Part shown: in pieces, positions 15,496-25,081 of the stretch
Position numbering within the stretch: the stretch's first letter is position 1
Layout of the letters: each line of letters begins with the position of its first letter
DNA from: Micromonospora polyrhachis
GTDB lineage: Bacteria; Actinomycetota; Actinomycetes; Mycobacteriales; Micromonosporaceae
Direction: 5' to 3'
Assembly: GCF_014203835.1 (NCBI RefSeq)
Contig: NZ_JACHJW010000001.1
Span: 4,538,501-4,602,500 of the forward strand
DNA length: 64,000 nt
Notes under the pieces: generated by a model
Databases searched by the model: none
Told to the model about the DNA's origin: nothing
What the model saw: only the letters and a program-made list of their open reading frames with translations
Program-made: the position numbers and the translations under genes

Positions 15496-16401
15496 GTGAC
15501 AGGACGCGGCGGAGGCTCTGGCGGCGAGGCGGATCGGTTTCGGCCGTCCCGAACGGTGGCGGTCGCGACGACGGTGCTGGCTGAGGCGGGTGTCGGCCCG
15601 GCCCGGGTCGAGGCGGAACAGCTCGCGGCGTACGTGTTGGGCGTGTCGCGGGGCCGGTTGGCGCTGGCCGAGGACTTCACTCCCGCGCAGTACGACCGGT
15701 TCATGGAACTGGTCGCCCGGCGGGTCCGCCGGGAGCCGCTACAACATCTGCTCGGCTCGGCCGCGTTCCGGCACGTCGAGGTGGCCGTCGGACCGGGGGT
15801 GTTCGTGCCCCGGCCGGAGACCGAGCTGCTCGCCGGCTGGGGTATCGAGCAGGCCCGCGCGGTCGCGCCAGCCGGCCACGCCCTCGTTCTCGACCTGTGC
15901 AGCGGTAGCGGCGCGATCGCCCTTTCGGTGGCCGACGAGGTGCCCGGGGCCCGGGTGGTGGCGGTGGAACGGTCGGTTGTTGCGCTGGACTGGCTGCGGC
16001 GCAACACGGCAGCCGGTGCGGCGGCTGGCGGCCGGTCGGTGGAGGTGCTGTCCGGCGACGTGACGGATCCGGAGCTGCTGTCCGGGTTCGCCGGGCAGGT
16101 GGACGTCCTGCTGTGCAACCCGCCGTACGTGCCGGCGGCCACCGTCGTACCGGCGGAGGTGGCCGAGCACGACCCGGCGGAGGCGGTCTTCGCCGGACCG
16201 GACGGGCTGGCGGTGATCCGCCCGGTGATCGCCCGTGCCGCCGAGTTGTTGCGCCCGGGGGGCGTGGTCGGGATCGAGCACGACGACAGTCATGGAGCGG
16301 CGGTGCCCGAGCTGTTTCGGGCCGACGACCGGTTCACCGAGATCGTCGGGCACCAGGACCTGACCGGTCGGCCCCGGTTCGCCACCGCTCGCCGGGCCTG
16401 A
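15496..16401 (+). CDS. prmC: release factor glutamine methyltransferase
   Basis: A 301-residue SAM-dependent enzyme that N5-methylates the GGQ glutamine of release factors. It has the small N-terminal helical domain (QLAAYVLGVSRGRLAL, PLQHLLGSAAFRHVEVAVG) followed by the methyltransferase fold with VLDLCSGSGAIAL (SAM binding, about residues 129-141) and the catalytic NPPYVP near residue 208. The PRPETE motif is also present. The GTG start at 15496 has no clear Shine-Dalgarno. A CATGAT box ends 6 nt before it, so a leaderless message is possible. It is separated from prfA by an inverted gene. The 3' end is duplicated in a downstream tandem repeat. Confidence 0.95.
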   Translation: MTGRGGGSGGEADRFRPSRTVAVATTVLAEAGVGPARVEAEQLAAYVLGVSRGRLALAEDFTPAQYDRFMELVARRVRREPLQHLLGSAAFRHVEVAVGPGVFVPRPETELLAGWGIEQARAVAPAGHALVLDLCSGSGAIALSVADEVPGARVVAVERSVVALDWLRRNTAAGAAAGGRSVEVLSGDVTDPELLSGFAGQVDVLLCNPPYVPAATVVPAEVAEHDPAEAVFAGPDGLAVIRPVIARAAELLRPGGVVGIEHDDSHGAAVPELFRADDRFTEIVGHQDLTGRPRFATARRA

Positions 16402-16496
16402 CACCCGACCTCGTCTCCGGTTGGCATCGCTCGCCGGGCCTGACGCCCGACCTCGTCTCCGGTTGGCATCGCTCGCCAGGTCTGACCTCGCCACCG
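16386..16496 (+). repeat. 42-bp tandem repeat that starts within the prmC 3' end
   Basis: Units begin at 16386, 16428 and 16470 (third partial), each starting CGCTCGCC and containing the last codons and stop of prmC. The unit is a multiple of three and would encode a 14-residue repeat if read in the frame of the downstream gene. It looks like expansion of the gene terminus into the spacer. Confidence 0.88.
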
Positions 16497-16595
16497 CTCG
16501 GCGGGACCGATCTCCGGGTGGCACCCGTCGGGGGTTGGGAACAGCGGCTCCGGCAACCCCGGGCCGGCTGGGGCGTGGCAGACTGGCTACCCGTG

Positions 16596-17240
16596 ATGCT
16601 CTATGACTGCCGTTCGCTCGCCGAGCGGGACCGAGGCATCGCTGCGGCGATCGAAGCGGTCAAGAACGGCGAACTGGTCGTGCTGCCCACCGACACGGTC
16701 TACGGCGTCGGCGCCGATGCCTTCACCCCGTACGCGGTGAAGGCACTGCTCGACGCGAAGGGCCGGGGCCGGCAGATGCCGCCGCCGGTCCTGGTTGGTT
16801 CGCGACACACCCTCGACGGGCTGGTCTACTCGTTGCCGCCGGTCGCCCGCGACCTCGTGGAGGCGTTCTGGCCGGGCGCGCTGACCATCGTGGTGGAGCA
16901 TTCGCCGAGCCTCCAGTGGGACCTCGGGGACACCGACGGCACGGTCGCGGTGCGGATGCCGCTGCATCCGGTGGCGCTGGAGGTGCTGCGGGAGACCGGG
17001 CCGATGGCCGTCTCCTCGGCCAACAAGACCGGGCAGCCGGCGGCGGTGACCGCGGCGGAGGCGCGTGACCAGCTCGGCTACACGGTCCGGACCTATCTGG
17101 AGGCGGGACCGTGTCCCGATCCGGTGCCGAGCACCATCGTCGACGTCACCGGGCAGGTCTGCCGGGTGCTGCGGCAGGGCGCGATCCCCCTGGAAAAGCT
17201 GCGCGACGTGGTGCCGGACATCCAGGGGCAGGTGTCCTGA
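16596..17240 (+). CDS. L-threonylcarbamoyladenylate synthase (Sua5/YwlC/TsaC family)
   Basis: A 214-residue enzyme that makes threonylcarbamoyl-AMP from Thr, bicarbonate and ATP for the tRNA t6A37 modification. Family motifs are KNGELVVLPTDTVYGVGADA near the N-terminus, KGRGRQMPPPVLVG (the KxR binding segment), FWPGALTIVVEHS, VAVRMPLHPVALEVL and SSANKTGQPA. It is a single-domain TsaC-length protein with a short tail, without the extra C-terminal Sua5 domain. The start is ATG at 16596, with GTG 3 nt upstream as an alternative. A CAGACT box lies shortly before. It is followed without gap by a tyrosine phosphatase gene and so is co-transcribed with it. Confidence 0.93.
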   Translation: MLYDCRSLAERDRGIAAAIEAVKNGELVVLPTDTVYGVGADAFTPYAVKALLDAKGRGRQMPPPVLVGSRHTLDGLVYSLPPVARDLVEAFWPGALTIVVEHSPSLQWDLGDTDGTVAVRMPLHPVALEVLRETGPMAVSSANKTGQPAAVTAAEARDQLGYTVRTYLEAGPCPDPVPSTIVDVTGQVCRVLRQGAIPLEKLRDVVPDIQGQVS

Positions 17241-17864
17241 GTGCCACCCTTCACCGTCCTGCACGTCTGCATGGGCAACATCTGTCGCTCGCCGATGGCC
17301 GAGCGGTTGCTGACCCTCGCTGTCCGTACCCGGGTGGCCCGGTCGCTGGGCGGTGCGACCGAGGTCTCCGTCGCGGACGAGCTGTTGCACAGCCACAGCG
17401 CCGGCACCGGTGGCTGGCACGCGGGTGAGGAGATGAATCCCCCGGCTGCCCGGCAGGTGCGGGGCCGGGGTGGTGACATCACCGGATTCGCCGCCCGCAA
17501 GCTGCGTTCCGACCAGATCGACGCCGCCGACCTGGTGTTGACCGCGACGGCGGACCAGCAGGAGTACGTGGTGGCGCTGCGCCCTGACGCCGCCGCCCGG
17601 ACGTTCGTGCTGGGGGAGTTCGGCCGGCTGCTGGCCGGGGTGGACGCTGCGGCGCTGCCCCCGGTGGAGTTGACCCCCGACTCGGTGTACGCCCGGGGCG
17701 TCGCACTGGTCGAGGCGGTCGACGCGGCCCGGCGTGGAGCCACCCCGCTGCCCGCAGACGACCTGGACGACCCGTGGGGTCGCGGGGACCAGTGCTTCAG
17801 CCGGGTGGCCGACGAGATCGAGGAGACGGTGCAGCCCTTCGCGGCCGTACTGCTGCCCGGATAG
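17241..17864 (+). CDS. low-molecular-weight protein-tyrosine phosphatase family protein
   Basis: A 207-residue protein with the LMW-PTP catalytic loop Cys10-x5-Arg16-Ser17 (CMGNICRSP) at the extreme N-terminus and a late general-acid motif DDPWG. A central insertion makes it longer than classic enzymes of about 150 residues, as in related actinobacterial proteins. The predicted reaction is hydrolysis of phosphotyrosine on proteins; arsenate reductase-like activity is the usual alternative for this fold. The GTG start directly abuts the stop of the upstream threonylcarbamoyl-AMP synthase gene, so the two are translated from one message. Confidence 0.88.
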   Translation: MPPFTVLHVCMGNICRSPMAERLLTLAVRTRVARSLGGATEVSVADELLHSHSAGTGGWHAGEEMNPPAARQVRGRGGDITGFAARKLRSDQIDAADLVLTATADQQEYVVALRPDAAARTFVLGEFGRLLAGVDAAALPPVELTPDSVYARGVALVEAVDAARRGATPLPADDLDDPWGRGDQCFSRVADEIEETVQPFAAVLLPG

Positions 17865-17967
17865 TGTGAATTTCCTGCTGATTAACCGAAAAGGCGGCCG
17901 TACCACGTAGTTCGTGGTCATTCTGAACTGGTTCTAACGCTTCTACGCCGTTGCGAGGGGTAAGCGT

Positions 17968-20127
17968 ATGGCCCGGTTACGGTCTCTGTCCCGGTTGCGA
18001 TCCCGGTTGCGTTCCCGGTCTGGGTCGCGGGCCCGGTCCCGGGTCCGCAAGATCTGGTTTCTGCTGGTGGTCGGGGTGGCGGCCGGTGCGATCCTCGGGG
18101 TGGCCACCATCCCGTCCGGCACGCTCCTCCTGATCGGGCTGGGCTCGATCAGCGCCGGTTACGACGATCTGCCCCGGAACCTGTCGACCCCGCCGACCGC
18201 GCAACGGTCCTATCTTTACGCCAACGACGGCAAGACCCTGATCACCTCCTTCTACGCGGAGAACCGGCACGACGTGTCGCTCGACGCGGTGGCACCGGTG
18301 ATGCGTCAGGCGATGGTGGCGGCCGAGGACACCCGGTTCTATCGGCACAGCGGAGTCGACGTGCGTGCCGTGGTACGGGCGTTCGTCGCCAACCAGCAGG
18401 GCGGCGAGGTACGACAGGGCGCTTCCACGCTGACCATGCAGTACGTGCGCAACGTGCTGAAGAACGATCCCAACCTGACCGAGGAGCAGCGGGCGGCGGC
18501 CACCGAGACGACCACCGGCCGCAAGCTCCAGGAGATGCGGTACGCGTTGGCGCTGGAACGCCAGCTCACCAAGGAGGAGATCCTCGGCCGCTATCTCAAC
18601 ATCTCCTACTTCGGGGCCGGGGCATACGGCATCGCCGCCGCGAGTCAGCGCTACTTCTCCAAGCCGGCCGACAAGTTGACCCTCGCCGAGGCGGCGCTCC
18701 TGGCGGGACTCGTCCAGTCGCCGCACACCGACGACCCGATCAGCGGCGACGTCGGCGCGGCGCTGGGGCGCCGGTCGTACGTGCTGGACCAGATGGTGGA
18801 GATGGGCATGGTGCCGGCCGCCGAGGCGGCGACGGCGAAGGCGGAGAAGCTTCAGCTCCGGCCCAGTACCGAGCCCAACGACTGCGTGGGAGTGCCGGCC
18901 AAACACGACGACTGGGGCTTCTTCTGCGACTACTTCCAGCAGTGGTGGAACGCCCAGTCGGCCTTCGGGGATGACGTACAGCAACGGCAACGGGCACTGC
19001 GCCGGGGCGGGTACGCGATCACCACCTCGCTCGATCCAGGGATCCAGGCGACCGCCCTGGAGGAATCCCTGGCGGTGTACGACTACGACAATCCCCGGGC
19101 CGTACCGACCGCGGTGGTGCAGCCGGGCACCGGCCGGGTGCTGGCGCTGGCGGTCAACCGGCACTACAGCCTGGCCGAGAACCCCGATGGCCAGGAGAAC
19201 TACCCCAACACCGTGAACCAGCTGATTGCTGGGGGCGGGGCGATCGAGGGCTACCAGGGTGGCTCGACGTTCAAGCTGTTCGCCATGCTGGCCGCGCTGG
19301 AGGACGACCTGCCGTTGAGCACCGGCTACGACTCACCTACCCGGCTGATCACCAAGTGGCAGGTGACCGGATCGGCGAGCTGCGGCGGCTACTGGTGTCC
19401 GCGTAACGCCAATCCGGAACGGATGGACGGCTATCGCACCATGTGGACCGGCTTCGGGCGCTCGGTCAATACCTACTTCGTACACCTGGCGGAGCGGGTC
19501 GGGGCGGAGGCGGTGGTGGAGATGGCCGAGCGGTTGGGCATCACCTTCCGGTCGGACGGCGACGCCGAACTGGCCCGCAACGGTGCCAGGGAATGGGGAC
19601 CGTTCGTGCTCGGGGTGGCCGCCACCACGCCATTGGACCTGGCCAACGCCTACGCGACGGTGGCGGCGGAAGGCCGCTACTGCGATCCGTTGCCGGTGGT
19701 CTCGATCAAGGACGCCGCCGGCCGGGCGGTCGCCGTCGGCAACCCGTCCTGCAAGCGGGTCCTGAACGCCGACATAGCCCGGGCGGCCACGGACGCGGCG
19801 CGTTGCCCGGTCGGTGACCAGTCGGCGTTCGGCCGGTGCAACGGCGGTACGGCGACCGACGTGTACGAGATCGTGAAGCGTCCGGTGGCCGGTAAGACCG
19901 GTAGCTCGGACAACTACGCCACCGAGACGGTGGTGATCTACACGCCGCAGCTGGCGGTGGCGGCGATCGCCGCAAACCCGGACGATCCGCAGGATCTCGT
20001 CGGCTCCCGGGTGCAGGCGAAGGTGGCCGATGGGGTGGCCCGGATCATGGCGGACGCGTTGCGCGACGAGCCGAAGCGGAACTTCAAGGCACCCAGCCTG
20101 GACCTGGCCTTCGGGGTCGAGGAGTGA
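17968..20127 (+). CDS. class A penicillin-binding protein (transglycosylase/transpeptidase)
   Basis: A 719-residue bifunctional peptidoglycan synthase. A very Arg/Ser-rich cytoplasmic start (RLRSLSRLRSRLRSRS) precedes one membrane anchor (IWFLLVVGVAAGAILGVA, about 29-47). The GT51 domain has AAEDTRFYRHSGVD near residue 118, with GASTLTMQYVRN and YLNISYFGAGAYGI. The penicillin-binding domain carries Ser433-x-x-Lys436 (GGSTFK), Ser499-Val-Asn501 and Lys643-Thr-Gly645, all intact. It polymerises and cross-links glycan strands outside the membrane. The start is the ATG at 17968 after GAGGGG. The upstream gap holds a short inverted repeat (ACCACG...CGTGGT, 17903-17919) and AT-rich promoter-like sequence. 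Confidence 0.94.
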   Translation: MARLRSLSRLRSRLRSRSGSRARSRVRKIWFLLVVGVAAGAILGVATIPSGTLLLIGLGSISAGYDDLPRNLSTPPTAQRSYLYANDGKTLITSFYAENRHDVSLDAVAPVMRQAMVAAEDTRFYRHSGVDVRAVVRAFVANQQGGEVRQGASTLTMQYVRNVLKNDPNLTEEQRAAATETTTGRKLQEMRYALALERQLTKEEILGRYLNISYFGAGAYGIAAASQRYFSKPADKLTLAEAALLAGLVQSPHTDDPISGDVGAALGRRSYVLDQMVEMGMVPAAEAATAKAEKLQLRPSTEPNDCVGVPAKHDDWGFFCDYFQQWWNAQSAFGDDVQQRQRALRRGGYAITTSLDPGIQATALEESLAVYDYDNPRAVPTAVVQPGTGRVLALAVNRHYSLAENPDGQENYPNTVNQLIAGGGAIEGYQGGSTFKLFAMLAALEDDLPLSTGYDSPTRLITKWQVTGSASCGGYWCPRNANPERMDGYRTMWTGFGRSVNTYFVHLAERVGAEAVVEMAERLGITFRSDGDAELARNGAREWGPFVLGVAATTPLDLANAYATVAAEGRYCDPLPVVSIKDAAGRAVAVGNPSCKRVLNADIARAATDAARCPVGDQSAFGRCNGGTATDVYEIVKRPVAGKTGSSDNYATETVVIYTPQLAVAAIAANPDDPQDLVGSRVQAKVADGVARIMADALRDEPKRNFKAPSLDLAFGVEE

Positions 20128-20217
20128 CCCGGCCAGCTCAAGGCCATCGCGTGGCGAGGCGGCTCGTCGGGGCGGCCTAGACTCTGGTGTTGTGGGGAAC
20201 TCGACGAGGCGTTGGCG

Positions 20218-21534
20218 ATGAGCGGGCGGGATGCTGCCCTGAGCGGTCGGGATGCCGGCCCGGGCCAGTTCTGGGGGCCAGACTTCGACCAGCTCCAGAC
20301 CACCGACCCGGAGATCGCCTCGGTGGTGCTGGGCGAGCTCGACCGGCTCCGTGGTGGTCTCCAGTTGATCGCGAGTGAGAACCTCACCTCACCGGCGGTG
20401 CTGGCGGCGCTCGGCTCGACCCTGACCAACAAGTACGCCGAGGGCTACCCGGGCCGGCGCTACTACGGCGGCTGTGCCGAGGTGGACCGGGCCGAGGAGA
20501 TCGGCCTGTCCCGGGCCCGCGAGCTGTTCGGTGCCGAGCACGCCAACCTGCAACCGCACTCGGGTGCCAGCGCCAACCTGGCCGCCTACGCTGCGCTGGT
20601 GCAGCCGGGGGACACGGTGCTGGCCATGGACCTGCCGCACGGCGGCCATCTGACCCATGGCAGCCGGGTCAACTTCTCGGGCAAGTGGTTCACCACGATC
20701 GGCTACCGGGTCCGGGAGGACACCGAGCTGATCGACTACGACGAGGTACGCGACCTCGCCCTCACCCATCGGCCAAAGATGATCATCTGTGGTGCCACGG
20801 CGTACCCGAGACTGATCGACTTCGCCCGGTTCCGGCAGATCGCCGACGAGGTCGGGGCCTACCTGATGGTGGACGCGGCCCACTTCATCGGCCTGGTCGC
20901 CGGCCGGGCGGTCCCGTCCCCGGTGCCCTACGCCGACGTCGTGTGCGCCACCACGCACAAGGTGCTGCGCGGTCCCCGGGGCGGGATGATCCTGTGCCGG
21001 GAGGCGCTGGCCCAGCGCATCGACAAGGCGGTCTTTCCGTTCACCCAGGGCGGTCCGCTGATGCACGCCGTCGCGGCCAAGGCGGTCGCCCTGCGCGAGG
21101 CCGCGACGCCCGAGTTCCAGGCGTACGCCGCCCAGGTGGTACGCAACGCCCGGGCGCTGGCCGCCGGGCTCGCCGCCGAGGGGATGCGCCCGGTCTCCGG
21201 CGGCACCGACACCCATCTGGCCCTGATCGACCTGCGCGCGATCGACGTCACCGGCCAGCAAGCCGAGGAGCGCTGCGACGCCGCAATGATCACGTTGAAC
21301 AAGAACGCCATTCCGTACGACCCGCGACCGCCGCTGACCGCCTCCGGAATCCGGGTCGGTACGCCCAGCGTCACCACCCAGGGCATGCGGGAGGGGGAGA
21401 TGCACCAGATCGCCGCGTTGATCGCTCGGGCGGTGCGCACCGACCCGACCGCTCCGGGGGGCACCGACTCCCTCGCCACGATCGCGGGCGCGGTCGCCGA
21501 CCTGGTCGCAGCCTTCCCGGCGTACCCCCGATGA
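20218..21534 (+). CDS. glyA: serine hydroxymethyltransferase
   Basis: A 438-residue PLP enzyme interconverting serine and glycine with tetrahydrofolate. Motifs are [13 protein letters not shown], the nucleotide/PLP region [23 protein letters not shown], and the Schiff-base lysine K248 in [26 protein letters not shown] and [15 protein letters not shown] are typical C-terminal signatures. The first 20 residues ([12 protein letters not shown]) form a short extra tail with a small repeat. The ATG at 20218 is preferred to the TTG 6 nt earlier. TAGACT at 20178-20183 is a good -10 candidate. The stop overlaps the ATG of the next gene (ATGA), which links it to the atpI-like gene. Confidence 0.95.
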   Translation: MSGRDAALSGRDAGPGQFWGPDFDQLQTTDPEIASVVLGELDRLRGGLQLIASENLTSPAVLAALGSTLTNKYAEGYPGRRYYGGCAEVDRAEEIGLSRARELFGAEHANLQPHSGASANLAAYAALVQPGDTVLAMDLPHGGHLTHGSRVNFSGKWFTTIGYRVREDTELIDYDEVRDLALTHRPKMIICGATAYPRLIDFARFRQIADEVGAYLMVDAAHFIGLVAGRAVPSPVPYADVVCATTHKVLRGPRGGMILCREALAQRIDKAVFPFTQGGPLMHAVAAKAVALREAATPEFQAYAAQVVRNARALAAGLAAEGMRPVSGGTDTHLALIDLRAIDVTGQQAEERCDAAMITLNKNAIPYDPRPPLTASGIRVGTPSVTTQGMREGEMHQIAALIARAVRTDPTAPGGTDSLATIAGAVADLVAAFPAYPR

Positions 21535-21962
21535 GCGCGCCATCGGCTGGGCAGCCGGGAGCGATCCGCCAACGCCTGCCCTATCTGCGGACCACCCTGC
21601 TCGCCTCGGCGGCGCTGCTGGTGCTGGCGGTTCCGGTGGGCGCGGTGCTGCGCGGCCCGACCGGGGCGGCCGGCGCCGCCGCCGGGGTGGCGCTGGTGGT
21701 GTTCAGCTATCTGGTCTCCGGGTTCTCGGTCGCCTGGGCGGATGCGGTGAACCCAAAGCTGATCATGTCGGTCGGACTGGTGACCTACGCAATCAAGATT
21801 GTCATTCTCGGTGTGGTGATGTCGGTGATCGCGGCGACCGGTTGGTCGGGACTGATGCCGATGGGCGCGGCGATCATCGCGGCGGTGGCGGTGTGGACCA
21901 TCAGTCAACTGGTCTGGACGGTTCGCGCACCACTGCCGTACGTGCAGCCGAGTCAGGACTGA
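21531..21962 (+). CDS. ATP synthase protein I-like membrane protein
   Basis: A 143-residue protein with four predicted membrane segments ([85 protein letters not shown]), as in AtpI-like proteins encoded ahead of actinobacterial atp operons. AtpI assists c-ring assembly in some bacteria. Its ATG overlaps the glyA stop codon by 4 nt. A triple hairpin repeat lies immediately after the stop and probably separates this gene from the main atp operon. The assignment rests on hydropathy and position more than on sequence motifs. Confidence 0.75.
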   Translation: MSAPSAGQPGAIRQRLPYLRTTLLASAALLVLAVPVGAVLRGPTGAAGAAAGVALVVFSYLVSGFSVAWADAVNPKLIMSVGLVTYAIKIVILGVVMSVIAATGWSGLMPMGAAIIAAVAVWTISQLVWTVRAPLPYVQPSQD

Positions 21963-22068
21963 CCGGCGGTCTTTCCGGTCAGTGGAGTGTTTGGGTAGGT
22001 GCTGACCGGCGGTCTTTCCGGTCAGTGGAGTGTTTGGGTAGGTGCTGACCGGCGGTCTTTCCGGTCAG
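21959..22068 (+). repeat. 43-bp tandem repeat with three identical hairpins before the atp operon
   Basis: Units start at 21959, 22002 and 22045 (third truncated). Each contains the inverted repeat CTGACCGG-N8-CCGGTCAG, with hairpins at 21959-21982, 22002-22025 and 22045-22068 and a loop ending in TTT. The first overlaps the stop codon of the atpI-like gene. The array probably works as a reiterated terminator isolating glyA-atpI from the atp operon. The rest of the gap to 22278 shows a TAGGCT -10 candidate at 22255-22260 and no gene. Confidence 0.88.
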
Positions 22069-22278
22069 CGGGGGCGACGGGATTGACTCGCTGCCGAAGC
22101 CGTCTGCCGACCGCATGGCTGTCGGAATTTTGCCGGGTACGGCGTGGCGCCAACCCGTCCCATGGGGAGTAACGTGTGCGGAGGTCGACGTGTCTTTGGT
22201 GCCCGTCCCGCACACTTGATGCCGTGTGGGGGGTGCCCCGCACCTGCGCGTATCTAGGCTGATATCGTTCGCCACGTC

Positions 22279-22500
22279 ATGGCCGATGACCTCCACCCCC
22301 AGAAGTCCGACGACGAGTCGTCGGAGGGTGTGGCCGGTTCCGTCGTGGGTTACCTGATCGCCGGGATCGGCGTCTGGGGAATCCTGGGATGGTTGGCGGA
22401 TCGATGGCTGGATCTGCCGTCCGGCGTCGGGCTCGTGACGGGCATGATGATCGGCGCGGTCGGAGCGATCTACCTGATCATTAAGAGGCTCGGTGCCTGA
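22279..22500 (+). CDS. AtpZ/AtpI-type small membrane protein
   Basis: A 73-residue protein with two membrane helices (GSVVGYLIAGIGVWGILGWL and GVGLVTGMMIGAVGAIYLII) joined by ADRWLDLPSG. This is the pattern of AtpZ-like proteins encoded at the start of atp operons; in some bacteria AtpZ and AtpI form a cation channel supporting the ATP synthase. The N-terminus is acidic and polar. The stop codon lies inside atpB (8 nt overlap), so translation is coupled. It is the first gene of the main operon. Confidence 0.8.
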   Translation: MADDLHPQKSDDESSEGVAGSVVGYLIAGIGVWGILGWLADRWLDLPSGVGLVTGMMIGAVGAIYLIIKRLGA

Positions 22501-23320
22501 TGTCAGCGTGCCGGTCTTGTCGAGTGCGGAGGATGACACGGTGAGCGGACAGCTGGTCGTCGCCCAGGATTTGCCCTGGCCCCCCAGCGTCGGGGACTTC
22601 TACCCACCGAACGTGGCCGGCCCCTGGGTCACCAAGTTCGGCATCATGGTGTGGATCGCGGTCGCCGTACTGATCATCTTCTTCATGCTGGCCTACCGTA
22701 AGCCGAAGCTTGTCCCGGGCCGGGCACAGTGGGCGGCCGAGGAGGTCTACGGGCTGATCCGCAACGGGGTCGCCAAGGACCAGATGGGTGCCGCGGGCAT
22801 CAAGTTCGCGCCCTACCTGACGGTGCTGTTCAGCTTCATCGTGCTGACCAACCTCTTCAGCATCATCCCGGGCTTCCAGATCTCGCCCAACTCGCACATC
22901 GCGTTCCCGATCGTGCTCACCGCGGTCTCCTACGCGATGTACAACTACATCGGTGTCCGTAAGCACGGGTTCTTCAAGTACGTCAAGATGAGCCTGATCC
23001 TGCCGAACGTGCCGTGGCCGATGCACTTCCTGCTCGTGCCGATCGAGTTCCTGCAGAACTTCATCATCCGCCCGGTCACCCTCGCGCTGCGACTCTTCGC
23101 CAACATGTTCGCCGGGCACCTGCTGCTGCTGGTCTTCACCATCGGCGGGTTCGTGATGCTCGCCTCCGACAGCCTGTTCATCCAGGCGACCTCGGTCTTC
23201 TCGTTCCTGATGGCGATCCTGATGGCCTTCTTCGAGTTGCTGGTCGCCGTTCTGCAGGCATACGTCTTCGTGGTGCTGAGCGCGAACTACATCTCCACCT
23301 CGATGGCGGACGCACACTGA
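22493..23320 (+). CDS. atpB: F1Fo ATP synthase subunit a
   Basis: A 275-residue membrane subunit forming the proton half-channels beside the c-ring. The essential arginine lies in the helix VTLALRLFANMFAGHLLLL (residues about 196-214). The C-terminal helices (FFELLVAVLQAYVFVVLSANYI) are typical. The start is GTG at 22493 with AAGAGG upstream, overlapping the preceding gene. An in-frame GTG at 22541 would give a shorter N-terminus. It is the first Fo subunit in the order a, c, b, delta, alpha, gamma, beta. Confidence 0.96.
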   Translation: MPDVSVPVLSSAEDDTVSGQLVVAQDLPWPPSVGDFYPPNVAGPWVTKFGIMVWIAVAVLIIFFMLAYRKPKLVPGRAQWAAEEVYGLIRNGVAKDQMGAAGIKFAPYLTVLFSFIVLTNLFSIIPGFQISPNSHIAFPIVLTAVSYAMYNYIGVRKHGFFKYVKMSLILPNVPWPMHFLLVPIEFLQNFIIRPVTLALRLFANMFAGHLLLLVFTIGGFVMLASDSLFIQATSVFSFLMAILMAFFELLVAVLQAYVFVVLSANYISTSMADAH

Positions 23321-23370
23321 TCTGGCGGGCCGCCGGCACCGTCCGAGAGCTTTGGTACTGACTTGTCGTA

Positions 23371-23644
<274 letters not shown>

Positions 23645-23679
23645 GCCACGGGTCCGAACCGTAAACCGGGAGGTCTGAG

Positions 23680-24207
23680 ATGTATCTCGCCGCCGAAGGA
23701 GCACACAACCCGATCCTGCCGATCTGGCAGGAGATCGTCGTCGGTGCGATCTCCTTCGCCATCCTCTGCTTCGTCCTGCTCAAGTTCGTCATGCCGAAGA
23801 TGGAAGGCATGTACCAGGCGCGGGTGGACGCGATCGAGGGCGGCCTGAAGCGTGCCGAGGCAGCCCAGGCCGAGGCGAACCAGGTGCTGGAGCAGTACAA
23901 GACGCAGCTCGCCGAGGTACGCACCGAGGCGGCCCGGATTCGGGACGACGCCCGTGCCGACGCCGAGGCGATTCGTAGCGACGTGCTGGCGAAGGCCCGC
24001 GAGGAGTCGGAACGGATCATCGCGGCCGGTCGGGAGTCCCTCGCCGTCGAGCGGCAGACCATCGTGCGCGAACTGCGCACGGAGGTGGGCACGCTCGCCG
24101 TCGACCTGGCCAGCAAGATCGTTGGCGAGTCGCTGGCCGACGAGGCACGACGCAAGGGCACGGTCGAGCGGTTCCTGACCGGGCTTGAGAGCGCGGGGGC
24201 CCGCTGA
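23680..24207 (+). CDS. atpF: F1Fo ATP synthase subunit b
   Basis: A 175-residue peripheral-stalk subunit. One membrane helix lies near the N-terminus (EIVVGAISFAILCFVLLKFVM, about 19-39), followed by a long charged coiled coil (EAAQAEANQVLEQYK, then AARIRDDARADAEAI) and the C-terminal dimer and delta-binding region (ASKIVGESL). GGGAGGTCTGAG precedes ATG. Its TGA stop shares its A with the atpH start (TGATG), so the two are coupled. Confidence 0.95.
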   Translation: MYLAAEGAHNPILPIWQEIVVGAISFAILCFVLLKFVMPKMEGMYQARVDAIEGGLKRAEAAQAEANQVLEQYKTQLAEVRTEAARIRDDARADAEAIRSDVLAKAREESERIIAAGRESLAVERQTIVRELRTEVGTLAVDLASKIVGESLADEARRKGTVERFLTGLESAGAR

Positions 24208-25028
24208 TGCAGGCAGCCAGTCGCGAGTCGTACGCGGCCGCGTACGAGCGCTTCGAGGCGTACGCCGGCAGTGCCGAACCGGCCTCGCTGGCGGACACCG
24301 CGGAGGCGCTGCTCTCCGTGGCCGCGCTACTGGGGCGCGAGCCCCGGCTGCGGCGGGCGTTGGCCGACCCGGCCCGCCCCGGCGAGGACCGGGCGGGCCT
24401 ACTCGGCAACCTCCTCGCCGGCAAGGTCGGCGCGGAGGCGCAGGAACTGCTTACCACAATGGCGTCCGGCCGCTGGTCGACACCATCGGAGCTACTCGAA
24501 GCGACCGAGCGGCTGGGTGTGGAGGCACTGCTGGCCAGTGCCGACCGCGCCGGTGACCTCGGTGAGGTCGAGGACGAGCTGTTCCGCTTCGGTCAGCTGG
24601 TCTCGGGCGACCCGGGGCTGAGCAGCGTTCTGGCCGATTCCATCGCTCCGCCGGCCCAACGGGCCGAGCTGACCCGGACGCTGCTGGCCGGCAAGGCCAA
24701 GCCGGCGACGGTCCGCCTGGTCGAGGTCGCCCTGGCCGGCTTCGGTGGGCGGTCCTTCTCGGGTTCGCTGACCCGGCTGGTGGAGCTGGCCGCCGACCGC
24801 CGGGACCGGCAGGTGGCCTACGTAACCGTCGCGGCGCCCCTCAGCGAAGACGAGGAGCGTCGGTTGGGTGCCAAGCTCGCCGAGCTGTACGGCCGGGAGG
24901 TTACCGTCAAGCAGACGGTCAACCCGGAGATCCTCGGTGGGTTGAGCGTCCAGGTCGGTTCCGATCTCTACGACGGTACGGTCCTGCGTCGCCTCAACGA
25001 CACCCGTAACGCGCTCGCAAAGCGCTGA
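24207..25028 (+). CDS. atpH: F1Fo ATP synthase subunit delta
   Basis: A 273-residue stalk subunit linking F1 to the b dimer. It is longer than the E. coli protein (177), as is usual in actinobacteria. The C-terminal family signature (VTVAAPLSEDEERRLGAKLAELYG, given in parts; then VNPEILGGLSVQVGSDLYDGTV) is clear. The N-terminal helical domain (YAAAYERFEAYAG) is the typical delta start. It begins on the last base of the atpF stop and is 53 bp upstream of atpA, whose gap holds an AGAGGAAGCAGAGG ribosome-binding region. Confidence 0.95.
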   Translation: MQAASRESYAAAYERFEAYAGSAEPASLADTAEALLSVAALLGREPRLRRALADPARPGEDRAGLLGNLLAGKVGAEAQELLTTMASGRWSTPSELLEATERLGVEALLASADRAGDLGEVEDELFRFGQLVSGDPGLSSVLADSIAPPAQRAELTRTLLAGKAKPATVRLVEVALAGFGGRSFSGSLTRLVELAADRRDRQVAYVTVAAPLSEDEERRLGAKLAELYGREVTVKQTVNPEILGGLSVQVGSDLYDGTVLRRLNDTRNALAKR

Positions 25029-25081
25029 GAAGACATCCACGCCGTTCCGGTTCTCCGGGCGCTGAATAGAGGAAGCAGAGG

